Assembly (NCBI GenBank): GCA_937957685.1
Contig: CALGAO010000037.1
Location: forward strand, 1 to 57,706
Direction of reading: 5' to 3'
DNA length: 57,706 nt
From: an uncultured Paenibacillaceae bacterium
Lineage (GTDB): Bacteria > Bacillota > Bacilli > Paenibacillales > DA-C8
In this document: piece after piece, positions 26,876 through 35,256 of the stretch
Position numbering within the stretch: the stretch's first letter is position 1
Layout: the number at the start of each line of letters is the position of its first letter
Translations under genes and position numbers: made by a program
The notes under the pieces: generated by a model
The model's database searches: none
What the model was told of the DNA's origin: nothing
The model's input: only the letters and a program-made list of their open reading frames with translations

Positions 26876-27481
26876 ATGTCTCAAACGGTTCAACATCAAG
26901 TCAAAGGGCTGAAGCTGGTCGATATACTCGTGACAATTGTCATTGCCATTGTCTTCGGTATCGTATACAAGCTCTGGTCTCCGGTCTATTATGCGGTGAA
27001 GCCCTTCGGCTTTCAGGCTGATCAGCTGGTGTACGGCATGTATTTCATCGCTTCGACGGTCGCGTATCTGATCATCCGGAAGCCCGGCGTCGCCCTGCTG
27101 GCCGAGATGGGTGCCGCTTCCGCCGAGCTCATCACCGGCTCGGAATGGGGGCTCAGCGTGCTCGTATCCGGCATCGTGCAAGGCCTGTTCGCCGAGGCCG
27201 TGTTTGCCGCGTTCCGCTACCGCAGGTCCGGACTCGGCGTCGTCTGCCTGGCGGGGGTTGCCGCGTCGATCGCTTCCTTTATTATGGATCTCTATTACAA
27301 CTACATCGACGATCTCGCTGCCTGGAACCTGACGGTCATGATCATCGCTCGCACCATCAGCTCGATCATGATCACCGGTGTCTTCGCCTACTATCTCGTC
27401 AAGGCCCTGGAGCTAACCGGCGTGACGAACCTGGTTCGCCCGGTGTCCCAGGCGGATTATGACGCATTGGAGAATCCGTGA
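26876..27481 (+). CDS. ykoE: ECF transporter substrate-binding component YkoE (HMP/thiamine)
   Basis: A 201-aa membrane protein with about five or six helices, the S component that binds hydroxymethylpyrimidine or thiamine-related substrate. KLVDILVTIVIAIVFGIVYK and GSEWGLSVLVSGIVQGLFAE (with EAVFAAFRYRR) fit YkoE. The ATG at 26876 is chosen because AAGGAG lies 10 bases upstream and the open frame before it runs through the riboswitch terminator. The stop overlaps the start of ykoD. Placement behind the TPP riboswitch supports the substrate. Confidence 0.93.
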   Translation: MSQTVQHQVKGLKLVDILVTIVIAIVFGIVYKLWSPVYYAVKPFGFQADQLVYGMYFIASTVAYLIIRKPGVALLAEMGAASAELITGSEWGLSVLVSGIVQGLFAEAVFAAFRYRRSGLGVVCLAGVAASIASFIMDLYYNYIDDLAAWNLTVMIIARTISSIMITGVFAYYLVKALELTGVTNLVRPVSQADYDALENP

Positions 27482-29088
27482 TGCATGCCCTGAAAGTTAC
27501 CAATCTCCGTCTGAAATTTCCCGGAGCCCCGAAGCTGCAGTTCAAGGATCTGTCGCTGGCGATCGGGCGCGGTGAGAAGGTGCTGCTGCTCGGTCCAAGC
27601 GGCTGCGGCAAGTCCACCCTGCTGCAGGTGCTGACCGGCCTCATCCCGAACTCGATCGAGGTTCCGGTCAGATACGATTATCTGGTCATTCCGGAAAGCT
27701 GGGGGTTCGTGTTCCAGGACCCGGACACCCAGTTCTGCATGCCCTACGTGGATGAGGAGCTCGGCTTTGTGCTGGAGAACCTGCGGGTGCCCCATGATCA
27801 GATGCCGGCCCTGATCGACGAATATCTGCGGCAGGTGGGGCTTCAGCTGGAGGATCGGCACACGCCGATCTCCGCCCTGTCACAGGGCATGAAGCAGCGT
27901 CTGGCGATCGCTTCCGCGATCGCCCTGCAGCCGGATGTGCTGCTGCTGGATGAGCCGACCGCCCTGCTGGATCCGGAGGGAACGGCGGAGGTATGGGAGA
28001 CGATCAGACAGGTGGCGAAGGACAAGACGCTGGTCGTCGTTGAGCACAAGATCGACCGCATCATCGACCTCATCGATCGCATCATCCTGTTTAATGCCGC
28101 CGGAGAGATCCTCGCGGACGGTTCGCGGGACGAGATTTTCTCGCTATATAAGGAAGAAATCCTCCGTTACGGCATCTGGTATCCGGGCGTGTGGCAGGAC
28201 TACGTGAGCAGCGCAGACTATGCGGCGGCGGATCGCCGCGGTGGAGACAACAAGGCCGATGCAGCAGTGTCTGCCGAGGCTTCGGCACCGCTCATTGAGC
28301 TCGAGCAGTTTCAGGCCTTGCGCGGCAAGCGGGCGATCACAACCGTCGAGTCGGGTCGCATCATGCCAGGCGACTGGATCACCATCGTCGGCCGCAACGG
28401 CGCCGGCAAGAGCACACTGCTGCTCGGACTCATGCAGCTCGTCCGGACCAGGGGCGAGTATCGGATCCTGGGGCAACCCGCCGAATCGATCCGCGATCTG
28501 TCCGATCTGCTGGCGTTCGTCTTTCAGAATCCGGAATTCCAGTTCGTGACGAACCGCGTATGGGATGAGATTGCGTATACGCTGCGGCTGAGCGGATCAG
28601 CCCCGGACGAGATCCGGCGCAAGGTGGACGATCTGCTGCAGCAGTTCGCCCTGACCGACCAGCGGGATCAGCACCCGTACCAGCTGTCGATGGGGCAGAA
28701 GCGCAGATTGAGCGTAGCCAGTGCGGTCGTGAAGGAGCAGCCGATCCTCCTGCTCGATGAGCCGACCTTCGGCCAGGATGCGCAGAATACCTTCGCTATC
28801 CTGAAGAAGCTGGAGATCTGGCGGCGAGGCGGAGGCGCCATCGTCATGGTCACCCATGACCTGAACATCGTGCGTCATTTCGCCACCCAGGTATGGCAGG
28901 TCAGAGACGGCCGCGTCGTTCAGTACGAGGATCCGGAGCATTACCTGGGACGACCTGCTGCCGACGGATCAGGGGAGCAGGACATCATAACCGCTGAAGA
29001 TGCGGCCCGGCGCGAGCCGCCCGGCGAGATCGGCAGGACCCGTTCAGAAGCCGTGACTGATGCCCCCAGAGAGAAGGTGCGCCTATGA
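27481..29088 (+). CDS. ykoD: ECF transporter double ATPase YkoD
   Basis: Two ATP-binding cassettes fused in one 535-aa chain. The first has Walker A GPSGCGKST (about residue 40), signature LSQGMKQRLAIASAI and LLLDEPTALLDPEG. The second has GRNGAGKST (about 305), LSMGQKRRLSVASAV and ILLLDEPTFGQDAQ. Start ATG 27481 overlaps the ykoE stop (TGATG); a GTG one codon earlier is possible. The C-terminal tail of about 40 residues is polar and low in complexity. It powers YkoE/YkoC. Confidence 0.94.
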   Translation: MHALKVTNLRLKFPGAPKLQFKDLSLAIGRGEKVLLLGPSGCGKSTLLQVLTGLIPNSIEVPVRYDYLVIPESWGFVFQDPDTQFCMPYVDEELGFVLENLRVPHDQMPALIDEYLRQVGLQLEDRHTPISALSQGMKQRLAIASAIALQPDVLLLDEPTALLDPEGTAEVWETIRQVAKDKTLVVVEHKIDRIIDLIDRIILFNAAGEILADGSRDEIFSLYKEEILRYGIWYPGVWQDYVSSADYAAADRRGGDNKADAAVSAEASAPLIELEQFQALRGKRAITTVESGRIMPGDWITIVGRNGAGKSTLLLGLMQLVRTRGEYRILGQPAESIRDLSDLLAFVFQNPEFQFVTNRVWDEIAYTLRLSGSAPDEIRRKVDDLLQQFALTDQRDQHPYQLSMGQKRRLSVASAVVKEQPILLLDEPTFGQDAQNTFAILKKLEIWRRGGGAIVMVTHDLNIVRHFATQVWQVRDGRVVQYEDPEHYLGRPAADGSGEQDIITAEDAARREPPGEIGRTRSEAVTDAPREKVRL

Positions 29089-29876
29089 ACTTTGAGCACA
29101 GGGAGACCTGGCTGCATCGGGTGAATCCATCCGTCAAGCTGCTCGCTTTCCTGCTCTATTTCATCGCGATCCTGTTCATTCATAACATCAACGTCCTGAT
29201 CAATCTCACCTGGGCGAACCTGTTCCTGTTGTTCGCCTATTCCGGGCATCCGTACAGGAGACTCCTGCTCTACGCCTCCCCTTTCCTGCTGATCTTCATC
29301 TCCTCCTCCACGGCGATGATGTTCTTCGGCGAGGGCGAGACGACCTGGGTGAGATGGGGCCTGTTGCATATCACCGAAGAGAGCTTCTACCGCGGCTTGC
29401 ACATCGGCTTCCGCGCCCTGAATTACGCGGCGCTCGGCCTCCTGTTCGCCCTGACGACGGGACCGGTGCGACTGTTCTATTCGCTGATGCAGCAGCTGAA
29501 GCTGCCGCCGAGATTCTCCTACAGCTTCATGGCTGCGATCCGCCTCATCCCGATCATGTTCGAGGAATTCCAGACGCTTCGCCAGGCGGCCAGGGTTCGC
29601 GGAGGGCTCAGCGGCCGCGGACCCGGCGCAGCTTACAGGAAGCTGCGCTTCTATGCGATCCCGCTGCTTGCCCAGAGCATCCGGCGCGCCCAGCGCATCG
29701 CCGTTGCCATGGAGGCCAAGCGCTTCGTCTCGAATCGGGAGAGAACCTACTATTATATAATTGGTTATTCATGGCGCGATGCGCTGTACATCGCCGTGCT
29801 GATCGGCTCCTTCGCCTGCGCCTGGTGGATCGGCACGGGCTGGCCGTACTTCGACATCACCGATGTGCGCGGTTGA
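29085..29876 (+). CDS. ykoC: ECF transporter transmembrane component YkoC
   Basis: A 263-aa EcfT-family protein with about five or six helices and the cytoplasmic coupling motif AARVRGGLSGRG, with AMEAKRF further on, which docks to the ATPases. It opens HRVNPSVKLLAFLLYFIAIL, typical of EcfT. Its ATG overlaps the ykoD stop by four bases. With YkoE and YkoD it forms the thiamine-precursor importer. Confidence 0.92.
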   Translation: MNFEHRETWLHRVNPSVKLLAFLLYFIAILFIHNINVLINLTWANLFLLFAYSGHPYRRLLLYASPFLLIFISSSTAMMFFGEGETTWVRWGLLHITEESFYRGLHIGFRALNYAALGLLFALTTGPVRLFYSLMQQLKLPPRFSYSFMAAIRLIPIMFEEFQTLRQAARVRGGLSGRGPGAAYRKLRFYAIPLLAQSIRRAQRIAVAMEAKRFVSNRERTYYYIIGYSWRDALYIAVLIGSFACAWWIGTGWPYFDITDVRG

Positions 29877-29927
29877 TCGCGAGAGGGCCTCTTCCGGCGA
29901 TTCGGCTGACCGAAACCTATAAAAAGT

Positions 29928-29960
29928 GCCATGCGTTCCTCACCTGGAGGAATGCATGGC
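29928..29960. terminator. Terminator shared by ykoC and the ba3 oxidase operon
   Basis: GCCATGCGTTCCTC pairs with GAGGAATGCATGGC (one mismatch, 14-bp stem, 5-nt loop). On the minus strand it is followed by ACTTTTTATAG, a better T-run than on the plus strand. It lies between converging genes. Confidence 0.8.
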
Positions 29961-30011
29961 CTTTCCATTTGATCTATAGCAAGTGCTTGACCGGTGTCCT
30001 TAAGGTTACCG

Positions 30012-31646
30012 TTACCAGGTCACCCAACCCTTCGATCCAGGGCCGGAGTTGATCAGATCGATGAACGGCATCGTGTAAGCGAAGACGATGAGCACGGCGA
30101 GGATGATGATCCAGATCCACCATTTGTCGAGCACGGCAGGAGTCTGGCCAGCTGCCGCGTTCACCTCGGCGATCGGGAACTCCTCTTCGCCCTTCGGTGC
30201 CCGCAGCATCATGACGATGCTGATGACGAGCAGGATGATGGCGATGAACAACAGCACGCCGCTGATCGCCATGACTCGTTCATAGGTGAGCCATTCCAGG
30301 GCAACCGGATGGTCGTTGTAGGTCGTATAGGCCGTGCGACGCGGTGCGCCGAACAGGCCCACGATGTGCATCGCGGCCGACATGATCACCATGCCGATCG
30401 CCCAGATGATCGTCACCCAGATGCCCATCCGGTTCAGCTTCTTGGTGAACGTTCGTCCTGTCAGATGCGGGATCAGCCAGTATGTCACGCCGAAGAAAGT
30501 CAACGCAACGGTCGTGGCCACAGTCAGATGGAAGTGGCCGGTGACGAACAAGGTGTTGTGCACGACCGCGTTCATCTGGTTGCTCGCATTGATGATGCCG
30601 CCTGCACCAGCCGGGATGAACAGCAGCATGCCGACAAACGGCGCCAGGAACCGCACGTCACCATAAGGCAGCATGCGAATCCAGCCGAACAGCCCCTTCG
30701 CCCCCTTCGACCGGCCGTACGACTCGAAGGTTGCAAACATCGCGAAGGCCGTCATGAGAGACGGAACCACGACGAGGAAGGTCAGCACCACCTGGATGTA
30801 CTTCCATGTCGGCGAGATGCCAGGCTCCATCAGCTGATGGTGCAAACCGACCGGCACCGAGAAGATCAGGAACAGGATAAAGGCCAGTCGGGCCATCGAG
30901 TCACTGAAGATCTTGCCGCCGATCATTTTCGGCAGGATGACATACCATACCACGTAGGTTGGCAGCAGCCAGAAGTAGACGAGCGGATGGCCGAAATACC
31001 AGAACAGGGTCCGGCTGATCATGACGTTGATCGTATCCACCCATCCGAAGGACCATGGGATGAACTGCAGCAGCACGGTTGCCGCCACCCCAAGCGTGGC
31101 GATGAACCACAGGATCATCGTCGATGCCGCCATAAAGGCGAAGAGCGGCGATATCTTGCCTTTGTGCGTTCTCTTCCAGTAACGGAATTGCGATACGATC
31201 GCCACGAGCGCGCACCAGCTGCCGACGACGATCAGCACCAACGCCACATAGAACCATGGCGAAGCCTTCATCGGCGCGTAGAAAGTGTAGAGAACGGTTG
31301 CCTTGTTGAGCAACACCATGATGACACCCAGCACGGTGCCGACCGTCATCATCAGGAAACCTACCCAGGCGATCTTGTTCACCGTGGGCAGGAGCGGCCC
31401 GGTCGTCCGGACCATGCCGGCATACAGGAAGCCTATGATGAAAAATGTCGTAAAGACAAGCGCCATCAGTACGCCATGCGCCGTTAACACCTGGTAGTAA
31501 CCTATTCCGTACGGCAGCTCGATAACCCCGCCGCGAACCAGACCCTGTAGCATCCCGCAGATGCCGCCGATGGTGAGCGCGGCATAGGCGACCAATATAT
31601 GGGATAGCGACAGCTTCGAATCAGTCGTTTTATGCACCTGGATCAC
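30012..31646 (-). CDS. cbaA: ba3-type (B-family) cytochrome oxidase subunit I
   Basis: A 544-aa, 13-helix catalytic heme-copper subunit of the b(o/a)3 type. The heme ligand region YQVLTAHGVLMALVF, the CuB/Tyr helix FWYFGHPLVYFWLLPTYV, the HH pair in VGLHHQLMEPG and the last ligands FVTGHFHLTVATTVAL are all present. The sequence is clearly different from CtaD. The GTG start overlaps the cbaB stop (GTGA). B-family enzymes usually have high oxygen affinity, which suits the FNR-type sites upstream of the operon. Confidence 0.93.
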   Translation of the reverse strand: MIQVHKTTDSKLSLSHILVAYAALTIGGICGMLQGLVRGGVIELPYGIGYYQVLTAHGVLMALVFTTFFIIGFLYAGMVRTTGPLLPTVNKIAWVGFLMMTVGTVLGVIMVLLNKATVLYTFYAPMKASPWFYVALVLIVVGSWCALVAIVSQFRYWKRTHKGKISPLFAFMAASTMILWFIATLGVAATVLLQFIPWSFGWVDTINVMISRTLFWYFGHPLVYFWLLPTYVVWYVILPKMIGGKIFSDSMARLAFILFLIFSVPVGLHHQLMEPGISPTWKYIQVVLTFLVVVPSLMTAFAMFATFESYGRSKGAKGLFGWIRMLPYGDVRFLAPFVGMLLFIPAGAGGIINASNQMNAVVHNTLFVTGHFHLTVATTVALTFFGVTYWLIPHLTGRTFTKKLNRMGIWVTIIWAIGMVIMSAAMHIVGLFGAPRRTAYTTYNDHPVALEWLTYERVMAISGVLLFIAIILLVISIVMMLRAPKGEEEFPIAEVNAAAGQTPAVLDKWWIWIIILAVLIVFAYTMPFIDLINSGPGSKGWVTW

Positions 31647-32119
31647 CCTTTCACCGTTATGGTCGTCGCCATGTACTCATGGCCGATGCCGCAGTATTCA
31701 TTACAGAGCAGCAGATATTCTGCAGGCTCGTCAAAGGTGTACGTCATTTCGTTCACTTCCCCCGGTATGGCCATCATGTTCACGATCGTGCCCGGGATGT
31801 TGAAGCCGTGCACCACATCGGCGCTGGTGACATAGAAGTGAACCGTGGCGCCAACCGGAATCTCGATATTGCCAGGATTATATCCATAGATGTATGCCAC
31901 GATGTAGGCGTTGTACTCGTTCTCGCCGATCTTTTCGAGACCCGGGTTGTCAAAAGGCGGCGTCTCATAAACTTTCTCGGGATCCAGCTTGATCGAGGAT
32001 GTATGACCTGGCGGATGGTTGCCCATGGCGTATGCGCCGATGCCGATCGCAACCAGGAAAACGACCAGCATGGCGGTGCCGATGATGATCCAGAGTTTCT
32101 CCAGACGGTGAATATGCAT
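31643..32119 (-). CDS. cbaB: ba3-type oxidase subunit II (CuA)
   Basis: A 158-aa membrane-anchored cupredoxin: one N-terminal helix (about residues 8-33), then the CuA domain with the first His in SADVVHGFNIPG and CNEYCGIGHEYM at the C-terminus. There is no cytochrome c domain, unlike CtaC. AGGGATAAGG precedes the ATG, and the gene sits 43 bp after the small subunit. Confidence 0.93.
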   Translation of the reverse strand: MHIHRLEKLWIIIGTAMLVVFLVAIGIGAYAMGNHPPGHTSSIKLDPEKVYETPPFDNPGLEKIGENEYNAYIVAYIYGYNPGNIEIPVGATVHFYVTSADVVHGFNIPGTIVNMMAIPGEVNEMTYTFDEPAEYLLLCNEYCGIGHEYMATTITVKG

Positions 32120-32162
32120 TTCCTTATCCCTGCCTTTACTTATTTAATAGACCAAGCCATTT

Positions 32163-32336
32163 CTACGATCGATTCAGGAACAACAAAAATACCCCGATCC
32201 AGGACACTGCGATGAACGCTCCAAGCATAAGCACCGATGCGAACGTCCCCTTCAACGGTTCGTCCTGACCATGTTCCTGCTGGTTGTTCCCGTTCTCTCT
32301 CCTTTTGGACTCCATCTGATCGCGCCGTGCATCCAT
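32163..32336 (-). CDS. Small ba3 oxidase subunit (subunit IIa type)
   Basis: A 57-aa protein starting MDARRDQMESKRRENGNN, with a charged N-terminal half and a single C-terminal membrane helix (GTFASVLMLGAFIAVSWIGV then FLLFLNRS). AAAGGAGGG lies eight bases before the ATG. It precedes the CuA subunit gene, the usual place for the one-helix subunit IIa of ba3 oxidases, and the tail SWIGVFLLFLNR resembles that family. It is the first gene of the operon. Confidence 0.8.
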   Translation of the reverse strand: MDARRDQMESKRRENGNNQQEHGQDEPLKGTFASVLMLGAFIAVSWIGVFLLFLNRS

Positions 32337-32350
32337 GAGATACCCTCCTT

Positions 32351-32366
32351 TGTGATAACTGTCACT
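32351..32366. promoter_or_regulatory. FNR-type box 1
   Basis: TGTGA-TAACTG-TCACT matches TGTGA-N6-TCACA at nine of ten arm positions. It lies immediately upstream of the ribosome site of the small subunit, at about +1 to +16 of the predicted transcript, where binding could repress the ba3 operon. Confidence 0.7.
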
Positions 32367-32371
32367 GCTTT

Positions 32372-32415
32372 ATTCTAGGAATAACTGTCTCGTCGCTACT
32401 GTGATTGAACTCACA
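32372..32415 (-). promoter_or_regulatory. ba3 operon promoter with FNR box 2
   Basis: TGTGA-TTGAAC-TCACA (32400-32415) is a perfect FNR-type palindrome. On the minus strand TAGAAT (32377-32372) is a good -10, which puts the start near 32366. The palindrome centre is then at about -41.5, the classical class II activation position. Confidence 0.8.
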
Positions 32416-32450
32416 CCGCTCCCAGAAGATGTTACAATTCCATGACCTAA

Positions 32451-32514
32451 TGTGATTTTTTTCACATATGTGTGATAAATGTCACACAGAGCCCGTGATG
32501 CGTTGTGTTATACT
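32451..32514 (+). promoter_or_regulatory. fnr promoter with FNR boxes 3 and 4
   Basis: TGTGA-TTTTTT-TCACA (32451-32466) and TGTGA-TAAATG-TCACA (32471-32486) are both perfect. With TATACT (32509-32514) as -10 and a start near 32520, their centres lie at about -61.5 and -41.5. That is a tandem activator arrangement, implying autoactivation of fnr. Confidence 0.8.
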
Positions 32515-32546
32515 TGAATCATCAAACCTCGACAGGAGGGAATTTT

Positions 32547-33260
32547 ATGAACACCTTAACGAAGACCAGTGAAACTGGCGCACATTTCTGCATCTCACCA
32601 ATCAACATGCAACGTCTGCAAGAGATCATGATAGACCATAAAGTGAGCAAGGACTCCCCACTGTTCTGGGAGAACGACCCGGCTGACAAACTTTACTACA
32701 TCAAGAAAGGCCGGATCAAAGTCACCAAGACCTCCAATGACGGCAAGGTATTCGTTCTGTATGTCTTTCAGGAAGGGGACATCGTGGGGCAGCTGGATCC
32801 GTATCAGGATTCCGTTCAGGCCTTTAACGGAATCGCCGATGAGGACAGCGTCGTCGGAGTCATTCACAAGCCCGATCTGGAGCTGCTGCTCTGGCAATAC
32901 AGCGATCTGGCGATCGACATGATGAAATGGATGGGACTCGTCTCCCGCCTGACCCAGACCAAGTTCCGCGATCTGATCATGTATGGCAAACAGGGAGCGC
33001 TGTGCTCGACCCTGATCCGCCTGGCGAACACATACGGAGAAGAGACACCGGACGGCATCGTGATCAGACATCGGCTGACCAACACCGATCTGGCGGACTA
33101 TATCGGCGCAGCCCGGGAGAGCGTCAGCAGGATGCTGAGCAGCCTGAAGAAGGAAGGCGCCGTCGATATCGTCGGCGGTTATCTGGTGATTCAGGATATC
33201 GATTACCTGAAGGACATCTGCCATTGCGAGCTTTGTCCGAAGCAGATATGCCGGATCTGA
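32547..33260 (+). CDS. fnr: Anaerobic regulator Fnr (CRP/FNR family)
   Basis: 237 aa: an N-terminal cyclic-nucleotide-type beta-roll (about 15-125), a dimer helix, and a winged helix with TDLADYIGAARESVSRMLSS (about 180-200) for DNA binding. The C-terminal cysteines C225, C227, C230 and C235 (CHCELC-N4-C) and Asp142 resemble the Fe-S ligands of B. subtilis Fnr (three C-terminal cysteines plus an Asp), not the N-terminal set of E. coli FNR. ACAGGAGGG precedes ATG 32547. It probably senses oxygen loss and activates itself and the divergent ba3 operon. Confidence 0.92.
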   Translation: MNTLTKTSETGAHFCISPINMQRLQEIMIDHKVSKDSPLFWENDPADKLYYIKKGRIKVTKTSNDGKVFVLYVFQEGDIVGQLDPYQDSVQAFNGIADEDSVVGVIHKPDLELLLWQYSDLAIDMMKWMGLVSRLTQTKFRDLIMYGKQGALCSTLIRLANTYGEETPDGIVIRHRLTNTDLADYIGAARESVSRMLSSLKKEGAVDIVGGYLVIQDIDYLKDICHCELCPKQICRI

Positions 33261-33272
33261 CCTGAACAAGCG

Positions 33273-33317
33273 AAGGGGTATGACCGGTCGCTCTTGCGAC
33301 CGGTCATACCCCTTTTT
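33273..33317. terminator. Terminator after fnr
   Basis: AAGGGGTATGACCGGTCGC and its exact inverse form a 19-bp perfect stem with a 4-nt loop, followed by a T-run. It also closes the converging exporter operon. Confidence 0.92.
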
Positions 33318-33334
33318 GATGGGTTCAAACATGC

Positions 33335-34294
33335 TTACGATCTGGACCGGATCTCCTGCCGCATGAAGATGTAATAGGAGATGGCGAAGCAGATCAGAGT
33401 TGCCGCGATCATCGCCGTCAGTTGCGGCCAGCTGACCAGCAGGCTCTGCAGGAAGCTCAGCGGCGTATCCGGGATCATGAACATCTCATTCTGGCTGGCC
33501 AGTATCGACGATCCGAGCGTATTCACCGTCGGATACAATAGCGTCGTCGTGACTTCACCGAACAGGTAGGACGGTGACAGGCGCATCAGGAACATCATGA
33601 TGCTCTCGTAGTTGAGCAAGGATTCCAGCGTCACCTCACTCGGCGCCAGCGCATTGCCGAGCAGCTCCACGATCATGTTGTAGAAGACGCTGAAGAACAG
33701 CCATACCGCGATGCCTGCCAGTGCAGCCGTCGCAGGCTGCTTGAACAGCACCGAGAACAGGATCGCCAGATTGAGCCAGAACGCGACATAGACGAGACTC
33801 ATGAGCAGGTAGCTGATGATCCGCAGGAATTCCTCGAATGACAGTTCGATGCCGGTGACGATGATCCCCAGGCCCATGACCAGCAATCCCAGCGCCAGGA
33901 ACAGCGTGCCGATGACGGCCAGCGCGGCCACGAACTTCGCGTTGATCACATAGTCGCGCGGAACAGGCTGAGCCAGGATGCGGCTGAGCGTCCCCTTGTT
34001 GCGCTCGGAGTTGATCGCGTCGAAGCCCAGACCTATGCCGAGCAGCGGGCCGAGGAAGGTGATGAACGACAGGAACGAGGGCACAGTGCCGTTCGAGACG
34101 GTGAACAGGCGCAGGAACAGGAACTCGATCCGCGCATCAGCCGCTGCGGCCGAGCTGGAGATGGCGGACAGCGCGGTATACAGCGAGCCAAGGCATGTCA
34201 GCATGATGATCCCGACCAGGATGAAGAAGCGCCAGCTGTGCAGGTAATCGGCCACTTCCTTGCGCACGATCACCCAGAACGTACGCTTGTTCAT
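33335..34294 (-). CDS. ABC-2 type exporter permease
   Basis: 319 aa with about six membrane helices, starting MNKRTFWVIVRKEVADYLHS (an N-terminal cytoplasmic helix typical of the ABC-2/NosY class), then an extracytoplasmic loop and the motif GFDAINSERNKGTLSRILAQ with PVPRDYVI, typical of this permease group. The ATG overlaps the stop of the ATPase gene (TAATG). It is the last gene of a three-gene exporter operon with the NEW3-like protein. Substrate unknown. Confidence 0.87.
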   Translation of the reverse strand: MNKRTFWVIVRKEVADYLHSWRFFILVGIIMLTCLGSLYTALSAISSSAAAADARIEFLFLRLFTVSNGTVPSFLSFITFLGPLLGIGLGFDAINSERNKGTLSRILAQPVPRDYVINAKFVAALAVIGTLFLALGLLVMGLGIIVTGIELSFEEFLRIISYLLMSLVYVAFWLNLAILFSVLFKQPATAALAGIAVWLFFSVFYNMIVELLGNALAPSEVTLESLLNYESIMMFLMRLSPSYLFGEVTTTLLYPTVNTLGSSILASQNEMFMIPDTPLSFLQSLLVSWPQLTAMIAATLICFAISYYIFMRQEIRSRS

Positions 34295-35253
34295 TACGCC
34301 GCACCTCCCTCGAAATACCGCAGATAAATCTCGTCCAGGCCATAATCATGCTGCTTCAGCGACAGCAATCTGGCTCCGTTCTTCACCGCCAGCTCCGCGA
34401 CCAGATGCGTGATGTCGGTGTGCGAGTGCATGACCCACTCATCTGTTTTGGCGTCAAACTCCAGATCGATCGTCTGCTCCAGCCCGCGTATCTGGTTCAT
34501 CAGCTCATCCGTCGAGCCCGACAGGCGGAAGCGAATCTCGACCTTCTCATCGGGGAACAGCTGCTTGGCCAGCGAACCGACATCGCCTTGCGCGAGCAGC
34601 TTGCCCTTGACGAACAGCCCGACCCGGTCACAAACTTCCTGTACCTGATGCAACTGGTGCGAGGACAACAGCACCGTCATCCCCTCCTGCCTGCTCAGGC
34701 GACGAATCAGCTGCATGAGCTCCTTGACGCCCTCGGGGTCAAGGCCAAGCGTCGGCTCGTCGAGAATGATCACTTCCGGCCGCTTGATCAGCACATCGGC
34801 CAGTCCGAGCCTCTGGCGCATCCCGCGCGAATAGGTCCCGACCTTCTTGTGCTTGGCTTCGCTCAGGCCCACCTGCTCGAGCAGCCGATCCGCTTCCTTG
34901 CGCGCCTCATCATCGGGGATAAGATTGAGGCGGGCGGTGAACATCAGGTTCTCCACCGCATTCATGTCTTCATAGAAGCCCACATCGTCAGCCAGATACC
35001 CTACCTTGCGCTTGACGAGGATCGGCTCGCGGGTCGGATTCACCCCGCATACATTGGCCGTTCCTTCGCTCGGTTCCGATAATCCGAGCATCATCAGGAT
35101 CGTCGTGGATTTCCCTGCTCCGTTCGGCCCGAGCAATCCGAATATCTCACCGCGGTTGATCGTGAGGCTGAGGTGGTCGACCGCGACCAGTTCGCCATAC
35201 CGTTTCGTGAGTCCGCTTAACGTGATGACGGGATCCTCCATCGTGCCGACCAT
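34294..35253 (-). CDS. ABC exporter ATP-binding protein
   Basis: 319 aa: Walker A GPNGAGKSTT (about residue 43), signature YSRGMRQRLGLADVLIKRPE, Walker B VIILDEPTLGLDPEG, and a C-terminal extension of about 100 residues common in DrrA/CcmA-type exporters. GGGAGGAG lies seven bases before the ATG at 35253. It begins three bases after the NEW3-like gene. Confidence 0.9.
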   Translation of the reverse strand: MVGTMEDPVITLSGLTKRYGELVAVDHLSLTINRGEIFGLLGPNGAGKSTTILMMLGLSEPSEGTANVCGVNPTREPILVKRKVGYLADDVGFYEDMNAVENLMFTARLNLIPDDEARKEADRLLEQVGLSEAKHKKVGTYSRGMRQRLGLADVLIKRPEVIILDEPTLGLDPEGVKELMQLIRRLSRQEGMTVLLSSHQLHQVQEVCDRVGLFVKGKLLAQGDVGSLAKQLFPDEKVEIRFRLSGSTDELMNQIRGLEQTIDLEFDAKTDEWVMHSHTDITHLVAELAVKNGARLLSLKQHDYGLDEIYLRYFEGGAA

Positions 35254-35256
35254 CTC

